Assembly: GCF_014773275.1 (NCBI RefSeq)
Contig: NZ_JACWMW010000002.1
Location: forward strand, 868,001-932,000
Origin: Mucilaginibacter rigui
Lineage (GTDB): Bacteria > Bacteroidota > Bacteroidia > Sphingobacteriales > Sphingobacteriaceae
DNA: 64,000 nucleotides
Reading direction: 5' to 3'
Position numbers and translations under genes: made by a program. Under the pieces are notes generated by a model, which was not told the DNA's origin, searched no databases, and worked only from the letters and a program-made list of their open reading frames with translations. Position 1 is the first letter of the stretch. The number at the start of each line of letters is the position of its first letter. Positions 1 through 9,164 of this stretch are shown one piece after another.

Positions 1-308
1 AAGATTATATAGTAACCACCTTTGCAGGCGGGGTAGATACAGCCGCACTTAAGTTAGGCAGCCCTCAGGATTTGAGAATTGATGCTAATAACAACTTTTA
101 CATTACAGATGGTGATGGCCGAATCCTTAAAATAAGTAAAGACAGGATAATAACCACGCTGGCGGGCAAGACCGCAACAACTGGCACTACAGATGGTGAT
201 GGCAGTACCGCCCTATTTAATGGGCCTAAAGGTATAGTATTAGATCCGCAGGGAAATATTTTTGTTGCCGATTATAATAACAACCGGATACGAAAGGTTA
301 TTCAGTAA
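1..308 (+). CDS. NHL-repeat protein, C-terminal part (cut by window start)
   Basis: The reading frame is open from the first bases and ends at 308, so only about the last 100 residues are present. They contain beta-propeller NHL-type repeats: a TFAGG / LAGK strand start, then 'GPKGIVLDPQGNIFVADYNN' and 'NRIRKV' at the very end. The earlier piece 'SPQDLRIDANNNFYITDGDG' is another blade. Such proteins in Bacteroidota are usually exported, often with IPT/TIG domains and often beside SusC/SusD genes, but the N-terminus that would show this lies outside the window. The TTG at 72 is internal to the protein, not a real start. A hairpin terminator follows the stop. Confidence 0.75.
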   Translation, partial: DYIVTTFAGGVDTAALKLGSPQDLRIDANNNFYITDGDGRILKISKDRIITTLAGKTATTGTTDGDGSTALFNGPKGIVLDPQGNIFVADYNNNRIRKVIQ

Positions 309-324
309 AACACATGTTAAAACT

Positions 325-350
325 AAAAAGCCGCGATAAGCGGCTTTTTT
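325..350 (+). terminator. Rho-independent terminator after NHL protein
   Basis: AAAAAGCCGC, a short GATAA loop, then GCGGC and a run of six T. It lies 17 bases after the stop of the NHL gene and separates it from the regulator gene that follows. Confidence 0.8.
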
Positions 351-409
351 ATGCCAGGTTGCGTGAAACAAACCTTAATTTCAGGTAAATTATTAAGTAA
401 AAAAAAGTA

Positions 410-417
410 TAATTTTG
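410..417 (+). promoter_or_regulatory. Candidate -7 promoter element of the kelch/wHTH regulator
   Basis: TAATTTTG fits the Bacteroidota -7 consensus TAnnTTTG and lies about 40 bases before the ATG at 458. No clear -33 TTTG was found, so this is a pattern match only. Confidence 0.4.
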
Positions 418-457
418 TCGGTGTTCACACATCTGTATTTGATGGTTACTTGCATAA

Positions 458-3016
458 ATGATAAGAAAAGATAAAATTTTATTGCTGTTGCCCCAGGCAT
501 ATAAAATAGTGTTTCTTTTAGTGATGTTGCTTCCTGCTGTTAAAGCTAAAGCACAAGGGTTACAGTTTAATTCAAACGACAGTTTAATGAGCCAACGCAC
601 CTCATATGTCGTTTTTGCTAATCAAGCGCCTACATTTAATGATCATCTATCCATCAATTTTGACCTGTCTTTATGGGACAACGACCATTTGGGTTATGTA
701 TTTAACATTACCGATACCAAAAGCAATTCATACAGCTTAACTTATATTTATAACTATAATGGGTCGCCTACTTTAAACTTTAACATCGACAGTAAAAGCA
801 ATAAGATAGAGATACCGCTTAGCCTTGCCCAGCTAAAAAAACGTGAATGGATAAAAATCAGGGCCGATATTGATCTGAAAAAGAATACCGTAGCATTTTT
901 AGTAAATGGCAAATGGTATAGAGCCCGCGATTTTGGATTTGAGGGCAGCATAACACCAACGATCACCTTCGGTAAAAACCCCCATTATTCTGATGTGCCA
1001 AAAATGGCCGTCAAAAACCTGGTTATTAGTGATGACAGCAAAAGCTATTCCTTCCCGTTAAATGAGTGGAAAGGGAAAAATGTGCATACTGCCGATGGTG
1101 ATGCGTTAGGGGTTGTAGACCACCCTGTATGGCTTATCAATGAATCATATTTTTGGACACCAAAGTTTGAACGGCATTTTAATGAAGTTGCCGGGTTAAA
1201 CTTTGATGTAAGCCAGCAGGCCCTGTTTATGTACAAAACAGATTCGCTGATAGTATATAACGTACAGGGAGGCAACACAACAAGTAAAGTATATAAAAAT
1301 AAACTGCCCGTTAAGCTTTTACTTGGTAAAAGCATCATCAACAATAAGCAAAACAAGTGCTATGTGTACGAGGTGCAACCACCTGATTCGTTGCATAGCA
1401 TAGCTGCGCTTGATCTGAATACTTTAGAATGGGAGCATGTTGGAAGGGGTGCTATTAAAGAACAAAGGCACCATCATAATACCTTTTTTGATAAGGATGG
1501 GGCTAATATTTACCTTTTTGGCGGGTACGGATCATTCTCCTACCATAAAGATTTTTTTAAGTATGAACAGGCCGCCGATAAATGGGAAAAGATTGCCTTT
1601 ACGGGCGATACGATAACCCCACGTTTTTTTTCGGGAAGCAGCCAGGCCGACGAGAATAACGACGTGTACATATTTGGGGGCTATGGTAATCAATCGGGCA
1701 ACCAGATAGTAGGCGGCACGCATTTTTATGACCTGTACAGGGTTAATTTAACAAGGCATACTATAAAAAAATGCTGGGAAATTACCCCCACCGAAGAACC
1801 ATTTGTATCAGCAAACAACCTGGTTATATCAAAAGATAAAAAATACTTTTACGCATTGTGCTACCAGCACGAAAAGCCCAAAACCAGTTTGCGGTTATAC
1901 AAGTTTTCGCTTAAAGATGGCTCGTATGAAGTAGTGAGTGGTATTATCCCGGTTGCATCCGAAAGAATTGAAAGTGATTTTAATTTGTTTTACAATCCTA
2001 AACAGGATGCATTTTATTGTACTGCACAGGAGTTTACTTCCCCTTCGCAATCCACCATAAAGATCTACGCCCTTACCGGCACTCCGGTAAGCCAGCAGGC
2101 ATATTTAAACTCCCAACAGCCCGATAAGCCAAAGTTTAATAACACTTACAAGTACGTTATTTTGCTGGTAATACTTGCAGGGGGGGCTATATGGTATTTT
2201 GCAGGAAGAAGGAAGCGTAAAGCCAGTAAAATTTTTATTGATGATGAAATAACAACCGACTTTTATAGACAGAAAAAAGAGGCCGATAAAAAGCCCAATG
2301 CGGTTTACCTGCTTGGTGAATTTACGGTGTTTAATAAAAACAGCAGGGATATCACCTATCTGTTTAGCCCAAAGATAAAGCAACTGTTTATACTGATTTT
2401 GCTAAACAGTAAGGATGAGCAGGGGGTAGTGTCAAAAAAAATATCAACAACCTTATGGCCGGATAAGGAGGTTGTAAAAACAAAAAATATAAAAGGGGTT
2501 ACCATTAATCACCTCAGAAACATACTTGCCGATATTGATGGAGTAGAACTTATCTTTTTAAACGATACTTATAGTTTTAAATTGAGCGACAGTTTTTTTT
2601 GCGATTACTTTTTAGTAACCGATGCCATGGCACAAGTGCATCGCCATTATAAAACTGCCGAACAATTCATAACCGAAAATTTCGACTTGTTTGCACGTGG
2701 TGGTTTGTTACAACAGGTACCCGAAACCTGGTTAGACGATATCAAGTTAAATTTTGAGGAAGCCCTTGCCAGGGTAATCTTACCCGAACTGCAAAAAATT
2801 TATGACGGCGGCGATCATAAGAAAGCGCTCGAGCTATCGCGCGTAATATTGAGTATAGATCCGTTTAATGACGGGGCTTTAAAATACAAGTTGAAATCGC
2901 TCCGCAGGATCAAGGGGATAGATTATGCCAAAAAGGTTTATGATGAATTTGTGGCCGAGTATCACAAATCATTAGGGGGTGAATACCTTATTCCCTTCGA
3001 AAAGATCTGTAAGTGA
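458..3016 (+). CDS. Membrane-spanning regulator: exported kelch/LamG-like sensor with C-terminal winged helix and BTAD-like domain
   Basis: The 852-residue protein starts with a signal peptide (hydrophobic core about 17-28, then AKAQ). Residues 35-210 look like a concanavalin/LamG-type beta-sandwich. Residues 230-550 hold kelch-like repeats ('IYLFGGYGSFSYHKDFFKYE', 'DVYIFGGYGNQ'). One transmembrane helix (about 564-583, YKYVILLVILAGG) is followed by the basic stop-transfer RRKRK. The inner part (about 615-710) resembles an OmpR/SARP winged helix ('LFSPKIKQLFILILL', 'LWPD', 'KGVTINHLRNIL'), and the last 130 residues look like the helical BTAD/TPR region of SARP regulators. The design suggests a one-component sensor carrying a periplasmic signal to DNA. 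It sits directly before susC, so control of the mannan locus is inferred. Domain calls are by eye. Confidence 0.7.
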   Translation: MIRKDKILLLLPQAYKIVFLLVMLLPAVKAKAQGLQFNSNDSLMSQRTSYVVFANQAPTFNDHLSINFDLSLWDNDHLGYVFNITDTKSNSYSLTYIYNYNGSPTLNFNIDSKSNKIEIPLSLAQLKKREWIKIRADIDLKKNTVAFLVNGKWYRARDFGFEGSITPTITFGKNPHYSDVPKMAVKNLVISDDSKSYSFPLNEWKGKNVHTADGDALGVVDHPVWLINESYFWTPKFERHFNEVAGLNFDVSQQALFMYKTDSLIVYNVQGGNTTSKVYKNKLPVKLLLGKSIINNKQNKCYVYEVQPPDSLHSIAALDLNTLEWEHVGRGAIKEQRHHHNTFFDKDGANIYLFGGYGSFSYHKDFFKYEQAADKWEKIAFTGDTITPRFFSGSSQADENNDVYIFGGYGNQSGNQIVGGTHFYDLYRVNLTRHTIKKCWEITPTEEPFVSANNLVISKDKKYFYALCYQHEKPKTSLRLYKFSLKDGSYEVVSGIIPVASERIESDFNLFYNPKQDAFYCTAQEFTSPSQSTIKIYALTGTPVSQQAYLNSQQPDKPKFNNTYKYVILLVILAGGAIWYFAGRRKRKASKIFIDDEITTDFYRQKKEADKKPNAVYLLGEFTVFNKNSRDITYLFSPKIKQLFILILLNSKDEQGVVSKKISTTLWPDKEVVKTKNIKGVTINHLRNILADIDGVELIFLNDTYSFKLSDSFFCDYFLVTDAMAQVHRHYKTAEQFITENFDLFARGGLLQQVPETWLDDIKLNFEEALARVILPELQKIYDGGDHKKALELSRVILSIDPFNDGALKYKLKSLRRIKGIDYAKKVYDEFVAEYHKSLGGEYLIPFEKICK

Positions 3017-3073
3017 TTATTTTCCAGCGCTTATATAACTCAGGTAAGCGTCCATTACAGATAATTTATTTCC

Positions 3074-3147
3074 TTAAAAAAAGGGTTAAAATCACTCGGT
3101 TAATAAATTTTTAACTGTATTAATCCCTTTTTTAACCCTTATTTTAA
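3074..3147 (+). promoter_or_regulatory. Long-gap inverted repeat, candidate operator of the susC promoter
   Basis: The left arm TTAAAAAAAGGGTTAAAA (3074-3091) and right arm TTTTAACCCTTATTTTAA (3130-3147) are inverted copies matching at 17 of 18 positions, with 38 bases between them. A smaller inverted repeat (GTTAA 3099-3103, TTAAC 3111-3115) lies in the gap. The right arm ends about 13 bases before a -7-like element. Binding by the adjacent winged-helix regulator is inference. Confidence 0.5.
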
Positions 3148-3159
3148 TACACTCCCGTC

Positions 3160-3167
3160 TATACTTG
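3160..3167 (+). promoter_or_regulatory. Candidate -7 element of the susC promoter
   Basis: TATACTTG differs at one position from TAnnTTTG. It lies about 150 bases before the preferred susC start, leaving a long 5' leader. That leader includes a perfect tandem 10-mer TATAAACCAA at 3231-3250. Confidence 0.35.
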
Positions 3168-3314
3168 TGTGCCGGTGAAAACCAAATGTATTAAGGGCTA
3201 ACCATCCCTTGTGCATAACGCCGGTGTTATTATAAACCAATATAAACCAATTTACTTATGGATGAAATTTTTACCTGTTGTGGTAAATGCCGTGGCATTT
3301 ACTACGGTGTAAAA

Positions 3315-6300
3315 ATGAAAAAGGCAGTGCAGTTTTGCATTACGTCGGTTTTGTTTTTATTGATGTGCAGCTCGGCCTTTGCACAAAGCAAACCAGTTAC
3401 TGGAACCGTATCTGATGACGCCGGCACCCTGCCCGGGGTTACCGTAAAAGTTAAAGGCTCGGATATTGGTACGGTAACCGATGTTAATGGGAAGTACTCG
3501 CTAAACGCCTCACCGGGCCAAACGCTTGTGTTTTCGTTTGTTGGTTACGCAAATCAGGAAGTAGCCATTTCCACCCAGCAAACTGTTAATATCAAGTTAG
3601 CGCAAAACTCATCATCATTAAACGAGGTGGTAGTAGTGGGTTACGGTACACAAAAGAAAGCTACCGTTACCGGGGCCATTGCATCTGTAACAAACAGCGA
3701 GATTGTTAACACCAAAAACGAGAACGTTTTAAACTCGTTAACCGGTAAAGTAGCCGGTTTGCGTATTGTTCAAAATACATCAGAGCCTGGATCATTTGAT
3801 AGCTCGTTCGATATTCGTGGTTTTGGCACCCCGCTGGTGGTGATAGACGGGATCCCCCGCGACAATATTACCCGCCTTGACCCTAACGACATCGAAAGTG
3901 TATCGGTGCTGAAAGATGCATCTGCAGCTATTTATGGTGTGCGTGCGGCAAACGGTGTAATATTAGTTACTACCAAAAAAGGTAAAAAGGGTTCGCTCGA
4001 ACTAAACTACTCGGGCACGTACGGATTTGAGGTACCATCGGGCTTACCAAAAGCAGTAGGCGCTATTGATTTTATGACCCTTGTTAACGAGCAAGCTTTG
4101 CATAGGGTTAATGGCGGCCAGGTTACCTATTCGCCGGCAGATTTTGAAGCGTTCAGAAATGGTAGCAGGGTAAGTACGGATTGGTACACACCGGTTATTA
4201 AAAACAGTGTGCCGCAATCGCAGCATAACTTAAATGCTATGGGCGGTAACGAAAACACCAACTATTTTATTAGTGCCGGTATTACTAATCAGGCCGGTTT
4301 TTTACGCAGCGACGATTTGAACTATAAAAGATATAACCTGCGCTCAAATCTATCTACCAGGATAAACAAGAACCTAACGGTTGACCTGAATTTGAACGGT
4401 ACCATGGACCAGAAAAACCAACCTTACCAGGATGCCTGGTGGATCATCCGGTCGTTTTGGAGACAGGTGCCAACACAAACTATTTATGCCAACAACAATC
4501 CCGATTATTTAAATAACGGGCAGGTTGATGGTACCAACCCTATTGCATTAGCCGATGCTGATGTAAACGGTTATAAAGTATTTAACAACAAGTGGTTCCA
4601 GTCGCAGGTGTCGGCCACATACACAGTGCCGTTTGTACCGGGTTTAAGTGCAAAAGGAATGTTTAGTTACGATTATTACAGCTCAAGTAACCGTATATAT
4701 CAAAAAGCATACAACCTGTATAACTATGATGCGGGTAAAGATGCTTATGGAGCTGTGCCTAACCAAACACCGGCTACCTTCCGCAGGGAGTTTTTTGAGA
4801 GGCCGGGTACTTTAACGCAATTTTCCCTTAATTACGATCGCACTTTTGGTAACCATAGTTTTACAGGATTGTTGCTTTATGAAGAAAGTAACCGCCAGCA
4901 AGATAACTTTTATGCCCAGCGCGAACTTTCTTTAGGTGTTGACCAATTGTTTGCAGGTAGTGCCTTAAACCAGGTTGGGTCGGCTAATCCCGGTGATATT
5001 TACAACTATGTAAATAAATCTATAGTAGGCCGTGTTAATTATAACTACAAATCAAAATACCTTGCCGAATTTAGCTTCAGGGAAGATGGCTCTTCAAGGT
5101 TTTCACCAACAAAGCAATGGGGCTTTTTCCCGGCCGGCTCAATAGGCTGGCGAATCTCTCAGGAGGATTTTTGGAAAAACTCGTCTGCCCTGTCATTCAT
5201 TAACGACTTAAAGTTCCGAGCATCTTATGGTAAGGTTGGTGATGACTCAGCTTTAGCTTATCAGTTCCTAACAGGTTATCGCTACCCTGCAAATGGCGAC
5301 AATAACCAATTGCCTCCGGGTTCTGTTTTTGATGGCACGTTTGTAAACGGTGTGCAAAATTTAGGTATTGCTAACCCTAACCTAACCTGGTTTAATGCCG
5401 AAACATATAACGTGGGTTTTGACCTTGAAGCATGGAACGGATTATTAGGCGCAACAGTTAATGCTTTTAGACGCGACAGGACAGGTTTGTTAGGCACGCA
5501 GGCATTAAGCCTGCCAAGTGTTGTAGGTGCAGATCTTCCGCAGGAGAACCTGAACAGCGATCGCACCCAGGGCTTTGAGTTAGAGCTTAGCCATCGCAAC
5601 CATATTGGCGCGTTTACCTATTTTGTAAAAGGTAATGTGGCTTTTAGCCGTACAAAAAATCGCGAGGTGGTACAGGCAAGAGCCGGCAACTCACAACTTA
5701 ACTGGCATAATAACAATAACAATCGCTGGAATAATATTTACTGGGGATATGGTGCCGCCGGCCAGTTTCAAAGCTACCAGGACATCCTAAACAGTTCGCA
5801 GTATGTATCGCGCAATGCGGTAGTGGGCGATTACCAATACCAGGATTGGAACGGCGATGGCCAGATAACCGGTGATGATGTGCACCCTATAGCTTATAAC
5901 AGTGCGCCTTTAACCACATTTGGTTTAACACTTGGCGGTTCATATAAAGGCTTTGATTTTAACACCGTATGGCAGGGCGCGGCAAACGTTACTGTATCAT
6001 ACATCGAACAATTGAACATCCCATTATGGGGTGGTGGTAGTGCGCTTAGCCAGTTTATGGACAGGTGGCACCCGGCCGATCCTAATGCCGATCCTTACAA
6101 CCCTAACACCGTATGGGTGCCGGGGCGCTATGCTTTAACAGGTACTACTGCCGATGTAAACTCGATGTTTAACATACAGGATGCCTCATACGTAAGGCTA
6201 AAATCTGCCGAACTGGGTTACAGCCTTTCGCCTGGCTTTGCCAAAAAAATAGGTATCAAGGGTGCCAGGATATTTGTGAACGGTTACAATATTTTAACAT

Positions 6301-6404
6301 TCACTGGTTTAAAATACCTCGACCCCGAGCACCCTTCTGCTACATACGGTTACCTGTACCCATTAAACAAGACATTCTCATTAGGCGTAAATGTTAAATT
6401 ATAA
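3315..6404 (+). CDS. susC: SusC/RagA-type TonB-dependent outer-membrane transporter
   Basis: This is the outer-membrane pore for glycan fragments, energised by TonB and capped by SusD. I take the ATG at 3315 rather than the in-frame one at 3258, because it gives a clean signal peptide (MKKAVQF...SSAFAQ) and a 1029-residue protein. The mature part begins with a carboxypeptidase-regulatory-like beta domain ('VTGTVSDDAGTLPGVTVKVKG'), then the SusC signature 'LNEVVVVGYGTQKK', a plug with 'DIRGFGTPLVVIDGIPRDNI' and 'VLKDASAAIYGVRAANGVIL', and a beta-barrel to the C-terminal LGVNVKL. There is no N-terminal STN domain, so it probably does not signal to an ECF anti-sigma factor. That agrees with the one-component regulator upstream. 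susD follows directly. Confidence 0.93.
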   Translation: MKKAVQFCITSVLFLLMCSSAFAQSKPVTGTVSDDAGTLPGVTVKVKGSDIGTVTDVNGKYSLNASPGQTLVFSFVGYANQEVAISTQQTVNIKLAQNSSSLNEVVVVGYGTQKKATVTGAIASVTNSEIVNTKNENVLNSLTGKVAGLRIVQNTSEPGSFDSSFDIRGFGTPLVVIDGIPRDNITRLDPNDIESVSVLKDASAAIYGVRAANGVILVTTKKGKKGSLELNYSGTYGFEVPSGLPKAVGAIDFMTLVNEQALHRVNGGQVTYSPADFEAFRNGSRVSTDWYTPVIKNSVPQSQHNLNAMGGNENTNYFISAGITNQAGFLRSDDLNYKRYNLRSNLSTRINKNLTVDLNLNGTMDQKNQPYQDAWWIIRSFWRQVPTQTIYANNNPDYLNNGQVDGTNPIALADADVNGYKVFNNKWFQSQVSATYTVPFVPGLSAKGMFSYDYYSSSNRIYQKAYNLYNYDAGKDAYGAVPNQTPATFRREFFERPGTLTQFSLNYDRTFGNHSFTGLLLYEESNRQQDNFYAQRELSLGVDQLFAGSALNQVGSANPGDIYNYVNKSIVGRVNYNYKSKYLAEFSFREDGSSRFSPTKQWGFFPAGSIGWRISQEDFWKNSSALSFINDLKFRASYGKVGDDSALAYQFLTGYRYPANGDNNQLPPGSVFDGTFVNGVQNLGIANPNLTWFNAETYNVGFDLEAWNGLLGATVNAFRRDRTGLLGTQALSLPSVVGADLPQENLNSDRTQGFELELSHRNHIGAFTYFVKGNVAFSRTKNREVVQARAGNSQLNWHNNNNNRWNNIYWGYGAAGQFQSYQDILNSSQYVSRNAVVGDYQYQDWNGDGQITGDDVHPIAYNSAPLTTFGLTLGGSYKGFDFNTVWQGAANVTVSYIEQLNIPLWGGGSALSQFMDRWHPADPNADPYNPNTVWVPGRYALTGTTADVNSMFNIQDASYVRLKSAELGYSLSPGFAKKIGIKGARIFVNGYNILTFTGLKYLDPEHPSATYGYLYPLNKTFSLGVNVKL

Positions 6405-6417
6405 AAAGCTTAGGATC

Positions 6418-8331
6418 ATGAAAAAATATACACTCATCATAGCATGCTTTTTTATCTGCTGGACCACAGCATGTAAAAAGCTGGACGTACCCCCTATCAA
6501 TATTATACAGGATAAGGACGTTTTTACAAGTACCGGGGGCATTCAGGCATACATGGCACGCATTTATAGTCAACTGCCAATTGAAGATTTTAGGTATTCG
6601 CCACAAAGAGGTCTAAACTTCTTCTGGATAATTAGCCCATTCCCTGCTGTTACGGGCGAGGCCCTGAGCCGCGACCAAACAGGCGCCATGCAGGAGAATG
6701 TTGACGAATCTCCCTGGAGCGATTCTTATAAACTGATAAGGGATGTTAACTACTTTTTAGAGAACATGCCTAAATATGCGGCAACGTACACACCCGAACA
6801 GGTGAACGCCTGGTTGGGCGAGGCCCGCTTTATACGTGCAGCAACTTATTTTGCATTGGTAAAGCGTTATGGCGGCGTACCAATTATTGATAAGGTATTG
6901 CAAGTGCCCGCAGCAAATGTTGACGACCTGAACGTTGCCCGCTCATCCGAAGAAGCAGTTTATGATTACATAGCTGCCGACCTTGATTATGCTTACACAA
7001 ACATGGGCGAAACCAACCAGGTAGGCAGGGCTAATAAATATGTAGCGGCAGGGTTTAAATCGCGTGCTATGCTTTATGCAGGCTCTATTGCCAAATACAA
7101 CCAGGTAACCCTTGTTGATGCTACAGGTAACCGGGTTTGTGGTATACCTTCAGCAAAAGCAGTAACTTACTTTAAAGCAGCTTATGACGCTGCCGTGTTG
7201 TTAGAGAATAAATACAGCCTTTACAAAAACGGATGGAAAGCCGGAGATAAAGCCGCCCAGTATCAAAACTATGTTGATATGTTTTTTGATAAGGGTAGTT
7301 CAGAGAATATTTTTGTAAGGCAATACCATTACCCCGAATCTGTACACGGGTATGACGCATACAATGTTCCACGCCAGCTAATGGGCGCCAACGGTTACTC
7401 ATCAGAAGTTAACCCTACCCTGAATTTTGTGGAGATGTTTGATGGCCTGCCTAAAAATGCCGATGGTACTATAAAAACCATGACTGCTGGTAAGTACGAC
7501 CTGTATACCAACACCATGGACCTGTTTGCTGATGCTGAACCAAGGCTAAGGGCAACCGTAATCCTTCCCGGCGACGTATTTAAAGGGCAAAGCATCGAGA
7601 TCCGCCGCGGAATCTACACCGGTAGTTCGGCAGGTGGTATAGGTCCGCTTTTACCTGCAGGTTCAACAGCAAATTACCCAACGGCTAATATTGTACAGTC
7701 ATCAAACGCTACCCAAACCCCATACAATTTACCAGGTGGCGGTACGCTTAACCCGGCAGGCTTAAGCGGTGTATTTAGCGGTGATGGTACCTGTGCTATA
7801 TCAGGTTTCTCGGTACGTAAATGGCTGGCCCCTGATAAACCAACATCGGAAGTTTTAGAAAACCGCTCAGACCAAACCTGGATTGAACTGCGTTACGCCG
7901 AAGTATTATTGAACCGCGCCGAAGCTGCTTATGAATTAAACACAGCAGGCCAAAATGATAAAAACTACTTGCAGGATGCTTTTGCAGATATCAACCAGAT
8001 CCGTGAGCGTGCCGGTGCTGATATGTTAGCCAGCGCAGCCAACCTGAACAGTATTGATATCGTGCGCAAAGAGCGTAGAAAAGAGCTGGGTTTTGAGAAT
8101 AAAACCTGGTGGGATATGAGGAGATGGAGAATTGCCGATAAAGAGCAAAACTCAACCATTTACAAGATCCTGATGCCTTTTTACTCTGCCAACGACAAGA
8201 AATACTTTTTTGACTCACGTACGGACGAGCGCAACGTGCGCTATACATTTGATGTACGCTGGTATTACGAGCAGATCCCGAACGGTGAGATCCAGAAAAG
8301 TCAGAAGTTAATTCAAAACCCAGGCTATTAA
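6418..8331 (+). CDS. susD: SusD/RagB-family glycan-binding lipoprotein
   Basis: Surface lipoprotein that binds glycan and forms the lid over SusC. The ATG at 6418 is preferred to the in-frame ATG at 6391, which overlaps susC. From 6418 the protein opens with a lipoprotein signal (MKKYTLIIACFFICWTTAC, Cys as lipobox residue) and has 637 residues. Typical SusD segments are visible: 'ARFIRAATYFALVKRYGGVP', 'YDYIAADLDYA', 'NKYVAAGFKSRAMLYA', and near the end 'WIELRYAEVLLNRAEAAYEL', 'INQIRERAG' and 'VRKERRKELGFENKTWWDMR'. It is 13 bases after susC and 14 before the DUF3823 gene, so the three are surely one transcript. Confidence 0.93.
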   Translation: MKKYTLIIACFFICWTTACKKLDVPPINIIQDKDVFTSTGGIQAYMARIYSQLPIEDFRYSPQRGLNFFWIISPFPAVTGEALSRDQTGAMQENVDESPWSDSYKLIRDVNYFLENMPKYAATYTPEQVNAWLGEARFIRAATYFALVKRYGGVPIIDKVLQVPAANVDDLNVARSSEEAVYDYIAADLDYAYTNMGETNQVGRANKYVAAGFKSRAMLYAGSIAKYNQVTLVDATGNRVCGIPSAKAVTYFKAAYDAAVLLENKYSLYKNGWKAGDKAAQYQNYVDMFFDKGSSENIFVRQYHYPESVHGYDAYNVPRQLMGANGYSSEVNPTLNFVEMFDGLPKNADGTIKTMTAGKYDLYTNTMDLFADAEPRLRATVILPGDVFKGQSIEIRRGIYTGSSAGGIGPLLPAGSTANYPTANIVQSSNATQTPYNLPGGGTLNPAGLSGVFSGDGTCAISGFSVRKWLAPDKPTSEVLENRSDQTWIELRYAEVLLNRAEAAYELNTAGQNDKNYLQDAFADINQIRERAGADMLASAANLNSIDIVRKERRKELGFENKTWWDMRRWRIADKEQNSTIYKILMPFYSANDKKYFFDSRTDERNVRYTFDVRWYYEQIPNGEIQKSQKLIQNPGY

Positions 8332-8345
8332 TAACAAAAGAAATC

Positions 8346-9098
8346 ATGAGAAAGATAATATATACACTTGCTATATGTGCAGTTACCTTAGTTGGTAGCT
8401 CATGCAGCAAATTAGATGATTACGCCGCACCATCCGAAACCTTAAATGGTAGCGTAGTTGATGCGGGTACGGGTAAAACAGTACAAACCGAACAAGGGAG
8501 CGGCACGCGTATAAAGTTGCTTGAAATAAGCTGGAGCAATAACCCAACACCGTTTTACATAGCCTCTATGCAGGATGGTACTTTTAACTATACCAAGCTG
8601 TTTGCCGGCAAAAACGTGATAAGCGCCGAAGGGCCTTTTGTACCCATGGTACAAACAGATAACACAGGGAAAACCATTGTAGATAAAAGCCAAACGGTTG
8701 ATATAAAAGGAACAACAACCGTTAATTTTTCTGTTGAACCCTTTTTAAGGATAGAGTGGGTTGGCGAGCCGGTGCTTAATGCAGATGGTACCATAACTGT
8801 ACAGGTTAAAATTAACCGTGGCACTAACGATCCAAACTTTCAGCAGGACGTTAGCGATATCAACCTTTATGTAAATTCAAACAAGTTTGTGGGTAATAAT
8901 AATTTTGATGACCGTTACTCGCCGCTTACAAGCTATGGCGGTACTGATGGCAACGCCAAACTGGGTCAAACCTTAACGCTAACTACTAAAGGCGTATTGC
9001 CGGGCCAACGTCAGTACTTTATAAGGGTTGGCGCCCGCACAAATTACGGCCTTAAATATTATAACTATACCGATGTTAAAACGGTAACCGCCCCATAA
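8346..9098 (+). CDS. DUF3823-type surface lipoprotein of the mannan locus
   Basis: The 250-residue product has a lipoprotein signal (MRKIIYTLAICAVTLVGSSC). A beta-rich domain follows ('LNGSVVDAGTGKTVQTEQGS', 'GTFNYTKLFAGKNVISAEGP', 'FVPMVQTDNTG'), which matches the DUF3823 pattern. A second beta domain covers about 130-250 ('FLRIEWVGEPVLNADGTITV', 'RQYFIRVGARTNYGLKYYNY'). DUF3823 proteins are commonly encoded after susD. By position this is probably an extra glycan-binding or structural subunit of the SusCD complex. No catalytic motif is seen. A perfect hairpin follows before the next gene. Confidence 0.8.
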   Translation: MRKIIYTLAICAVTLVGSSCSKLDDYAAPSETLNGSVVDAGTGKTVQTEQGSGTRIKLLEISWSNNPTPFYIASMQDGTFNYTKLFAGKNVISAEGPFVPMVQTDNTGKTIVDKSQTVDIKGTTTVNFSVEPFLRIEWVGEPVLNADGTITVQVKINRGTNDPNFQQDVSDINLYVNSNKFVGNNNFDDRYSPLTSYGGTDGNAKLGQTLTLTTKGVLPGQRQYFIRVGARTNYGLKYYNYTDVKTVTAP

Positions 9099-9113
9099 AA
9101 ACCAGCTAATAAT

Positions 9114-9149
9114 ACCTGCTTAAGCGTATGTAATTAGGCTTAAGCAGGT
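9114..9149 (+). other. Intercistronic hairpin between DUF3823 lipoprotein and glycosidase
   Basis: ACCTGCTTAAGC (9114-9125) pairs perfectly with GCTTAAGCAGGT (9138-9149) across a 12-base loop. No T-run follows, so it is more likely an RNA-stability or attenuation element inside the operon than a full terminator. Confidence 0.6.
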
Positions 9150-9164
9150 TAATAACAAAACCCT

